A stretch of DNA of 12,130 bases from Candidatus Brocadiaceae bacterium (lineage in GTDB: Bacteria > Planctomycetota > Brocadiia > SM23-32), in assembly GCA_003551785.1 (NCBI GenBank), contig PUNP01000490.1, forward strand, positions 1 to 12,130, given 5' to 3'. Positions 6,791 to 12,130 of this stretch are shown here, piece by piece. Position numbers and translations under genes: made by a program. How positions within the stretch are numbered: position 1 is the first letter of the stretch; every line of letters starts with the position of its first letter. The notes under the pieces were generated by a model. It saw nothing but the letters and a program-made list of their open reading frames with translations. It was not told where the DNA came from and made no database searches.

Positions 6791-7591
6791 ATGGAAAAAA
6801 TCGGCTTTATAGGTGCCGGTAAAATGGCGGAAAGCCTCATAAAAGGTATTGTGAACGGAAAGATCGTATGTAAATCTGATGTCTTTGCCGCCGATCCCGA
6901 TCCGGAACGACGTCGTTTGCTCGCGGAACTAATCGGCGATAATATGCAACCCGCTAATACCCATGTCGTCCAATCAAGTAAATTCGTCTTTATTGCTGTG
7001 AAACCCAACAAAGTGAAATCGGTTGCCGGTGAAATACGGGAGCACTTAACCGCCGAACATGTCATAATATCTATCGCTCCCGGTATCACTTTAATGAAAT
7101 TGGCGGAATGGTTTGCTACGGATAAGGTTATTCGGGCGATGCCCAATACGCCGGCCCTCATCGGGGAAGGCGCTACGGCTTTTTGCACAGGCGACGGTAT
7201 TAGTGATAGTGAGGCTCAATTGGTGCAAGATGCGTTTTCCGCTGTCGGTTTGTGCCTGAAAGTCGATGAGAACCTTATGGATGCAGTAACCGGCTTGAGC
7301 GGCAGCGGTCCGGCGTATATTTTTATGGCTATCCAGGCACTAAGCGACGGCGGCGTAAAGATGGGGTTGCCGCGCGAAGTGGCGGTTAAATTAGCCGCCC
7401 AGACAGTCAAAGGGGCCGCCGGTATGGTTTTGAGCGGCAGCGGAAATCCCGAATACCTCAAGGATGCCGTTACTACACCGGGAGGCACAACTATCGAGGC
7501 TGTGCATGTACTGGAGAAAAGAGGCCTCAGAAACGCGTTGATAACCGCCGTCGAGGCCGCTGCGGAAAAAAGTAAACAAATTGGGTTATAA
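6791..7591 (+). CDS. proC: Pyrroline-5-carboxylate reductase
   Basis: This cytoplasmic enzyme reduces 1-pyrroline-5-carboxylate to L-proline with NAD(P)H, the last step of proline synthesis. The 266-residue length is normal. The N-terminal Rossmann motif GFIGAGKMAESL (about residues 5-16) binds the cofactor. The MPNTPALIGEGATAF segment (about 117-131) and the C-terminal dimerisation domain with the family signature (LSGSGPAYIF through ALSDGGVKMGLP, then TTPGGTTIEAV) are all present. The ATG at 6791 has a GGGAG Shine-Dalgarno at 6779-6783. The stop TAA (7589-7591) directly abuts the ATG of the next gene, so the two are probably co-translated. No defect is seen. Confidence 0.96.
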   Translation: MEKIGFIGAGKMAESLIKGIVNGKIVCKSDVFAADPDPERRRLLAELIGDNMQPANTHVVQSSKFVFIAVKPNKVKSVAGEIREHLTAEHVIISIAPGITLMKLAEWFATDKVIRAMPNTPALIGEGATAFCTGDGISDSEAQLVQDAFSAVGLCLKVDENLMDAVTGLSGSGPAYIFMAIQALSDGGVKMGLPREVAVKLAAQTVKGAAGMVLSGSGNPEYLKDAVTTPGGTTIEAVHVLEKRGLRNALITAVEAAAEKSKQIGL

Positions 7592-9400
7592 ATGGCTAAT
7601 ATGTCAATTCATCGAAAACTCGTTAATTATATACTTCCCAAGGTCGAGCAACCGGGGCAATATGTTGGAAACGAACCCGGCTGCATCCACAATAACTTCG
7701 ATAACGTCGAAGTTTCTTTAGCCCTCTGCTTTCCGGATACTTATGCTATCGGCATGTCTAACCTGGGTTTGCAGATTCTTTACGATATTGTGAATAATCT
7801 TGACTGGGCGGCGGCGGAGCGTGCTTATGCCCCATGGCCGGATATGCAGCGGGAAATGGAAAAATATGACATCCCGCTTTATAGTCTTGAGAGCTGCAAG
7901 CCGCTCTGTGATTACGATTTAGTCGGCTTCTCTTTGCAATCCGAGATGCTTTATTCCAATCTTTTGATGATGTTGGAGAAAGCTCGCATAACCCTTAAAC
8001 GGGCTGAGCGGGCCGAATCGGAGCCATTGGTGATAGCAGGCGGCCCCGGTGCTTTGGCGCCCGAACCGCTTGCCTATTTCGTTGATGCTTTTCTGCTGGG
8101 AGAAACGGAAGAACTGCTGCCCGAGTTCCTCACGCTTTTCCGGCAATGCAAAAATAATAAAAATACCAAGGCGGAGTTTCTCCTTGAGGCTGCACAAACC
8201 ATCCCCGGTGTCTATGCCCCTGAATTTTTCAACCCCCTCTATGACAAAAGTAGTGGACTCTTCCAGGGATTCCAGGTACAAGATAATCTCCCTTCACGAA
8301 TTGAGCGCCGTTATGTCGATAAACTCGATTCCGCACCGTTCCCCACCAATCCGATAGTGCCCTTGGTCGAGACACCGCATGAAAGGATAAATCTGGAAAT
8401 TATGCGCGGCTGCGGTAGGGGATGCCGGTTCTGTCATGCCGGCATGACCACAAGGCCTCAACGCTATAAATCACCCGATACCTTATTTGAGCAGGCGGTA
8501 GAATGCTATCATAACACAGGTTATGATGAAATTGCGCTCACTTCCTTATCTTCCAGCGATTATCCGTATATGCGGGAATTGCTGGAGAAACTTACAGATT
8601 ATTTTACCCCGTTAAGTGTCAGTATCTCACTGCCCAGCCTGCGGGTTTCGGATCAGATCGGAGAATTAATCGGCTCAATCAACTGCGTCAGAAAATCGGG
8701 ATTGACCGTGGCACCGGAAGCAGCTACGCAGCGTTTGAGGGACATCATACGTAAAGATATTACCGATGAAGACCTTTTGGAGGGCACGGAGGCAGCGGCA
8801 AAGGCCGGCTGGCGGACTGTTAAGCTGTATTTTATGATCGGATTGCCCGGCGAACGTGAAGAAGATATTAAAGCCATTGGCACACTTTCTCAATCTGTCA
8901 TTAAAAACGCTGCTCATGCAGCCGGGAAAGGCAGACTTCAACTTAATGTCACTATTTCACCATTTGCTCCTAAACCGCATACGCCCCTACAATGGGAGGG
9001 TATGGCACCTTTAGACGTTTTGTTGGAAAAATGGGAGACAATCCGGCGCACGGGTAATAAAAAACTTCATTATAAATGGCATGACCCCAGACAGACCGTT
9101 ATTGAAGCGGCTTTTGCACGAGGCGATAGACGTATGGGCGATGTACTGCTGGATGCGTATAAGGCCGGTGCCCAATTCGATGCATGGAATGATCAATTCG
9201 ATTTCTCCATCTGGCTGAAGGTTTTTCAAAAGCATGGCATACATATCACCCAAAACAGTTCGCACGCTCATCCTAACAGCCCATTCCGCGCCAGGGGTTT
9301 GGACGAGATTTTGCCATGGAACCATATCAGCTGTGGAGTAAGCAGTGAACTTTTACGGCAAGAACAGTATAATGCAACGGAAGTGGAAAGAAACATTTGA
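7592..9400 (+). CDS. TIGR03960-type B12-binding-like radical SAM protein
   Basis: This 602-residue protein has the two-part layout of the TIGR03960 family. An N-terminal B12-binding-like region (about 37-185) carries ALCFPDTYAIGMSNLGLQIL, VGFSLQSEMLYSNLL and AGGPGALAPEPLAYF. The canonical DxHxxG cobalamin motif is not seen. The radical SAM domain (about 265-480) has CGRGCRFC (C274, C278, C281; Cx3Cx2C). The C-terminus reaches the conserved-looking LPWNHISCGVSSELL, then ends after about 15 residues. The reaction is unknown. In other bacteria TIGR03960 proteins are fused to, or sit beside, a TIGR03936/DUF2344 protein; here neither is present. The ATG at 7592 abuts the proC stop and has no clear Shine-Dalgarno, as expected for translational coupling; ATG 7601 is an alternative start. 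Confidence 0.88.
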   Translation: MANMSIHRKLVNYILPKVEQPGQYVGNEPGCIHNNFDNVEVSLALCFPDTYAIGMSNLGLQILYDIVNNLDWAAAERAYAPWPDMQREMEKYDIPLYSLESCKPLCDYDLVGFSLQSEMLYSNLLMMLEKARITLKRAERAESEPLVIAGGPGALAPEPLAYFVDAFLLGETEELLPEFLTLFRQCKNNKNTKAEFLLEAAQTIPGVYAPEFFNPLYDKSSGLFQGFQVQDNLPSRIERRYVDKLDSAPFPTNPIVPLVETPHERINLEIMRGCGRGCRFCHAGMTTRPQRYKSPDTLFEQAVECYHNTGYDEIALTSLSSSDYPYMRELLEKLTDYFTPLSVSISLPSLRVSDQIGELIGSINCVRKSGLTVAPEAATQRLRDIIRKDITDEDLLEGTEAAAKAGWRTVKLYFMIGLPGEREEDIKAIGTLSQSVIKNAAHAAGKGRLQLNVTISPFAPKPHTPLQWEGMAPLDVLLEKWETIRRTGNKKLHYKWHDPRQTVIEAAFARGDRRMGDVLLDAYKAGAQFDAWNDQFDFSIWLKVFQKHGIHITQNSSHAHPNSPFRARGLDEILPWNHISCGVSSELLRQEQYNATEVERNI

Positions 9401-9446
9401 CACATATTCACCACTGAGAACGTATGAAATGTCCGGGTAAAATCAG

Positions 9447-9480
9447 TTCGTTTGCATTATGAACGAAAATTATGTAAAGT
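9447..9480 (+). promoter_or_regulatory. Weak promoter-like pair with overlapping dyad
   Basis: TTGCAT (9452-9457) and TAAAGT (9475-9480) are 17 bases apart, each matching the sigma70 consensus at four of six positions. A dyad TTCGTT (9447-9452) / AACGAA (9462-9467) overlaps the -35 side and could be an operator. It lies about 240 bases before the SIS-like gene. A chance match is quite possible. Confidence 0.2.
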
Positions 9481-9500
9481 TAGGATAGTTTAAAAATAAA

Positions 9501-9521
9501 GCGGCAATTTACAGTTGCCGC
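9501..9521. terminator. Hairpin, terminator-like only when read on the - strand
   Basis: GCGGCAA (9501-9507) pairs exactly with TTGCCGC (9515-9521) around a 7-base loop, and the stem can be extended by a wobble and a T-A pair. On the + strand it is preceded by an A-rich tract and followed by CACCTGC, so it lacks the T run. Read on the - strand the stem is followed by TTTATTTTTAAAC, which suits a terminator, but no minus-strand gene is seen to need one. It may still act as a 3'-end stem for the upstream operon. Confidence 0.3.
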
Positions 9522-9585
9522 ACCTGCACCACTGAACCTTGTGGAATGAACCACTAGTGGCATTGCCGAAAAAGCAATAAAAGGT

Positions 9586-9665
9586 TCGTAGTGAGCCCTT
9601 TCAAGGGCTCCGAAGTTCGTTAATTGCTACGCGATCCCCTGGGCGCTTGAAAGCGTCCGCTACGA
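9586..9665. repeat. Pair of inverted REP-like elements
   Basis: Two 25-base arms, 9586-9610 and 9641-9665, are imperfect reverse complements of each other (18 of 25 positions by eye). Each reads TCGTAG followed by a hairpin in its own strand. On the + strand the arms GAGCCCTT (9593-9600) and AAGGGCTC (9603-9610) are a perfect palindrome with a 2-base loop. The second, GGGCGCTT (9641-9648) and AAGCGTCC (9651-9658), pairs with one G-T wobble. A shared CTTTCAAG core sits at the centre of both. GTAG just 5' of a palindrome, in two inverted copies, is the layout of REP/BIME elements. That identity is inferred from form; no RAYT gene is in the window. Confidence 0.6.
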
Positions 9666-9680
9666 GCCGGGTTTTCGGTC

Positions 9681-9708
9681 AAGCTCCTAGCTTAAGATTC
9701 TTTTTTTT
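9681..9708 (+). terminator. Weak stem followed by a T run
   Basis: AAGCT (9681-9685) and AGCTT (9689-9693) form a 5-bp stem with a 3-base loop. Eight Ts follow at 9701-9708, but 7 bases separate stem and T run, so the structure is weak. It ends only 15 bases before the SIS-like gene, so it would stop readthrough from upstream or act as a leader attenuator if real. Confidence 0.2.
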
Positions 9709-9723
9709 CAAGGGTTAAATTTT

Positions 9724-11070
9724 ATGAAACCTTACAGAATAATGAAAATGTTATTGCTTACCACAACTGAGAAAGTAAATAGACGTTTCAGTTTCTTACA
9801 TGCTGTGCCGCTTGCATTAATTCTCTTTTTATGCGTTTTTATACTTCCGGAAACGCTTTGGGCGGAAGAAGCTGTAAAAGAATCACAGTCTCAGGCAAGC
9901 CTGGAGGATTTTTCTGGCCGATTGTCGCATATTAAAGACCGTACGCCGGATGTCATCAAAGCTGCTGAAGCCTCGGTAGCCAGCATTTTGCAGAGTCCCG
10001 AAACCGCCCTTTTGCATATACCCTATACCGATTTAACTGGCCTTGGCGACGAATTGCAAAATCGTGCTGGTGGCCTCGCCCACGCCAGAACTCTCTATGC
10101 GCGCCGTAACAGAACAACCGAGGACGATGTTGTCCTGCTCAGCGTAAGGGCATGGGAAACGGACGGGGAAGAAATGCTCGAAAAGCTCAATACCTATCGT
10201 GATGAGGGCTGGACAACGACACTGATAGCCTCAAGCGCCGGCGCGCCTGATGATGTCAAAGAAATGGAGGATGTGTTTTTTATCGATAACGGAGCGCCGG
10301 ACGGCAGCTCCGGATACGGCCGAATCAACGTTTTAGCCAATACCGCCCTGGCATGGATGTGGACCTGCGAATATGTCTCGGCTATGACACGCCAAGGGTG
10401 GCTTCCCGGCATACTGATCAGCATTGACCTTCCCGGCGGCAGGGAAAACAACCGTCCCTTACAAACCCGTCAGGGCCGCCTGAAACTCACCGAAACCGAA
10501 GTTGCCATACCTCCCGGAGAACTGGCACGGAAGTATGCATGGCGCCTGGAGCAACTCGCTGACGATCTAGCCGGAGCGAAACGGCAGAATCAGATCAAAG
10601 ACGCTGCCGATATAACCGCTGAATTCCTGAATAACGACAGAAATGTGGTTGTAGCGGGGGTGGGACACCTGATTACAGGCGAGCAGAATAAAGATCACCT
10701 CTCCCCTTTTCAAGGCCGGCACTTCCGTCAGGTTCTGCACGGCGAACTCGAAAGGGACTTCAACCCGGGAGACCTGCTCATCTGGATCGGCTATTCCGGA
10801 GGCGTCAACAGTGGACACAACGATTTCAGCAAGAACATTGCAAAGGCCGAAATGGACGTCATTACTTCTTATACGAAAGACCCGCGGCGTGAAAAATGCG
10901 ACCTGGGCGAGATACCCGAGCCCCTTGCTCATATAGACCAGACATGGGCAATCGGCGACTCCGAGGTGCGAATGGTTGTCCCCCCGGGACATATGGCCCC
11001 TATCAGTGGCATTAATGCAATGCTGATCCTGAGAATGCTTGACGATGAAGTTGTGCGGCGATTGGATTAA
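9724..11070 (+). CDS. Predicted exported protein with two SIS-like (sugar isomerase) domains
   Basis: This is a 448-residue protein that I do not recognise as a named family. A basic N-region (residues 1-27) leads to a hydrophobic core (about 28-42) and a likely signal-peptidase site after LWA (residue 47), so export is predicted. The rest reads as two SIS-like units. The first (about 75-235) has DVVLLSVRAWETDGEEMLEK, TTTLIASS and a helical NVLANTALAWMW segment. The second (about 265-445) has NVVVAGVGH, GDLLIWIGYSGG, a DVITSYT strand and a C-terminal NAMLILRMLDDEVVRRL helix. SIS domains bind phosphosugars, as in GmhA and GlmS. AAGGG (9710-9714) sits 9 bases before the ATG; ATGs at 9742 and 9748 would shorten the basic region. 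The next gene is a heptose-phosphate kinase 54 bases downstream. The enzymatic role is unknown, and the SIS assignment rests on pattern reading only. Confidence 0.65.
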   Translation: MKPYRIMKMLLLTTTEKVNRRFSFLHAVPLALILFLCVFILPETLWAEEAVKESQSQASLEDFSGRLSHIKDRTPDVIKAAEASVASILQSPETALLHIPYTDLTGLGDELQNRAGGLAHARTLYARRNRTTEDDVVLLSVRAWETDGEEMLEKLNTYRDEGWTTTLIASSAGAPDDVKEMEDVFFIDNGAPDGSSGYGRINVLANTALAWMWTCEYVSAMTRQGWLPGILISIDLPGGRENNRPLQTRQGRLKLTETEVAIPPGELARKYAWRLEQLADDLAGAKRQNQIKDAADITAEFLNNDRNVVVAGVGHLITGEQNKDHLSPFQGRHFRQVLHGELERDFNPGDLLIWIGYSGGVNSGHNDFSKNIAKAEMDVITSYTKDPRREKCDLGEIPEPLAHIDQTWAIGDSEVRMVVPPGHMAPISGINAMLILRMLDDEVVRRLD

Positions 11071-11124
11071 ATTTAGTCCCTCCCTACTCAACGACGGTGT
11101 TCAAGATTAAAATTAAAAACGAAA

Positions 11125-12130
11125 ATGGACTCTCCTTTATACTTTATTACTGAAAAATTCAAAAACCCTGCTATCTGTGTATGCGGGGATTTTATGCTCG
11201 ATACTTATGTGCAGGGAAGTGTCAGCCGCGTATCACCGGAAGGCCCCATACCCGTTCTGCATGTTGATGAGAAGCATCATCGGCCCGGTGGCGCCGGCAG
11301 TGTGGCTGCAATGCTCGCTTCTCTTGGCGCACATGTCGTTTGCTGCGGTGTTCGCGGCGATGATCAGGCTGGCAAAATGCTCCATGAACAGTTAATGCAC
11401 AGTTATAACTGCGATACGGAAGGATTACTGGTCGATCATAATCGCCCCACTACTCTAAAAACTCGATACTCCGGGTATGTACAGTCCGCGGGTCGCGGCA
11501 TCCAACAGATGATAAGAGTCGATGAAGAGTCCGTCGAACCAATAGAAAAGAACACCGCAGCCGGCATTAAAAAGCATATCAAAAAGACTTTGGATGATTT
11601 TGATTTGCTGCTCATACAGGATATGGCAAAAGGACTGCTGGATAAGAGTTTCATAAGTGAAATCATCGGTTTAGCCACGGATAAAGGAAAACCGGTTGTC
11701 ATTGACCCGTCCATCAAACAGAATTATACCGCATACTCCGGTGCAACATGTATCTTGCCCAACCGTATGGAAGCCGCCGGTGCGATAGGTAAAAAACTGG
11801 AAAATGAACATGATTATTCGGAGTGTGCCCGCTGGTTTGTTAATGAACTCAAACTGGATTTTGCCGTTATAACTCTGGACTGCGAAGGGATGTTTTATGC
11901 GACTAAAGATGGAGAACAGGCACGTATAACTACTGCGCCGCGCTCCGTCCTGGACGTGACGGGCGCGGGGGATATGGTGGCGTCAATGATGGCGACGGGG
12001 CTCGCGAACGGAGTGTCTGTTCGAAACACCGTCCGGCTGGCCAACGCCGCCGCCGGTCTCGAAGTCTTGCACCAGGGGGCGGCTCCGCTCAGTCTTCGTG
12101 AAATCGAAAACCAATTAAGAATACAGGCTG
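11125..12130 (+). CDS. rfaE1: RfaE1/HldE-type heptose-7-phosphate kinase, 3' end off the window
   Basis: The frame is open from the ATG at 11125 to the right edge (335 codons plus one base). It is a PfkB/ribokinase-fold kinase of the RfaE1 type, which phosphorylates D-glycero-D-manno-heptose 7-phosphate at C1 on the way to nucleotide-activated heptose. Visible motifs are GDFMLDTYVQGSVSRVSPEG (residues 21-40), a RPGGAGSVAA segment (53-62), a TTLKTRYSGY substrate-lid-like stretch, VIDPS and LPNRMEAAGAIG, and the anion-hole/catalytic motif DVTGAGD (277-283, D283 the base). The usual sequences are GGAANVA and DTTGAGD, so residues 58-59 and 278 differ. The kinase domain is nearly complete; whether a cytidylyltransferase domain follows, as in HldE, cannot be seen. 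No clear Shine-Dalgarno precedes the ATG, but the GD motif close downstream leaves no later start possible. Confidence 0.88.
   Translation, partial: MDSPLYFITEKFKNPAICVCGDFMLDTYVQGSVSRVSPEGPIPVLHVDEKHHRPGGAGSVAAMLASLGAHVVCCGVRGDDQAGKMLHEQLMHSYNCDTEGLLVDHNRPTTLKTRYSGYVQSAGRGIQQMIRVDEESVEPIEKNTAAGIKKHIKKTLDDFDLLLIQDMAKGLLDKSFISEIIGLATDKGKPVVIDPSIKQNYTAYSGATCILPNRMEAAGAIGKKLENEHDYSECARWFVNELKLDFAVITLDCEGMFYATKDGEQARITTAPRSVLDVTGAGDMVASMMATGLANGVSVRNTVRLANAAAGLEVLHQGAAPLSLREIENQLRIQA

Larger units (their letters stand above)
9401..9723. other. Gene-free spacer with REP-like palindromes
   Basis: This 323-base stretch has no credible open frame. It holds a promoter-like pair overlapped by a small dyad (9447-9480), a 7-bp hairpin (9501-9521), a CCACTAGTGG palindrome (9551-9560), two inverted REP-like elements (9586-9665), and a weak stem followed by eight Ts (9681-9708). 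GAACCTT (9534-9540) and AAGGTTC (9581-9587) form a further inverted pair. It separates the amrS-proC-radical SAM operon from the SIS-like gene. Confidence 0.7.

Noticed and set aside
6724..7188. Minus-strand open frame of 154 codons
   Set aside because: It is antisense to the amrS end and the conserved N-terminal Rossmann part of proC, and its translation resembles no family.
7592..8150. Canonical cobalamin-binding motif in the N-terminal region of the radical SAM protein
   Set aside because: No DxHxxG sequence is present, so only a B12-binding-like fold is claimed on family grounds.
10567..11091. Minus-strand open frame of 174 codons
   Set aside because: It is antisense to the second half of the SIS-like gene and has no recognisable domain.
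11177..11717. Short open frames on both strands within the right-hand end
   Set aside because: They lie inside the kinase frame that starts at 11125, which carries clear PfkB-family motifs.

Overview
The window reads as chromosomal DNA from a Gram-negative (diderm) bacterium. It carries an outer-membrane exopolysaccharide module and a heptose-phosphate kinase of the lipopolysaccharide/S-layer-glycan type. Base composition is moderate, and the flavour of the proteins (AmrS, a TIGR03960-type radical SAM protein, and an RfaE1 kinase with a GGAGSV motif) recalls anaerobic or uncultivated lineages such as the Planctomycetes/PVC group, Omnitrophota or deltaproteobacterial relatives. That placement is a low-confidence guess from family distribution, not from a marker gene. 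All recognisable genes lie on the + strand.

Region 1 (1-5137) is an exopolysaccharide secretion block. It holds the C-terminal part of a YjbH/GfcD-type outer-membrane protein, a large multi-SLBB polysaccharide export (OPX, Wza-like) protein, and a Wzz-type chain-length/co-polymerase protein without a kinase domain. The order matches the gfcD-gfcE-etk part of the E. coli group 4 capsule operon. Together the three would span the envelope: the Wzz-like protein in the inner membrane, the OPX protein through the periplasm, and the YjbH-like protein at the outer membrane.

Region 2 (5138-5784) has no convincing gene. It holds several palindromes, notably four related GC-rich hairpins arranged two forward and two inverted, plus an AT-rich hairpin and a possible promoter for the next gene.

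Region 3 (5785-9400) looks like a tight three-gene operon: amrS (radical SAM enzyme of the AmmeMemoRadiSam group), proC (last step of proline synthesis), and a TIGR03960-type B12-binding-like/radical SAM protein whose start abuts the proC stop. The usual partners of both radical SAM proteins (AMMECR1/Memo and the TIGR03936/DUF2344 protein) are not in the window.

Region 4 (9401-9723) is a second gene-poor spacer with a promoter-like pair, a hairpin, and two inverted REP-like elements, each made of a GTAG followed by a palindrome.

Region 5 (9724-12130) has a protein that appears to be exported and to contain two sugar-isomerase (SIS)-like domains. It is followed by the kinase domain of RfaE1/HldE (D-glycero-beta-D-manno-heptose-7-phosphate kinase), which runs off the right edge. 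The pairing suggests sugar-phosphate or heptose metabolism, but the signal peptide on the SIS-like protein does not fit a cytoplasmic GmhA role. The most unusual items are this exported SIS-like protein, the palindrome clusters in the two spacers, and the oversized OPX protein. Nothing here is clearly a wholly new system.
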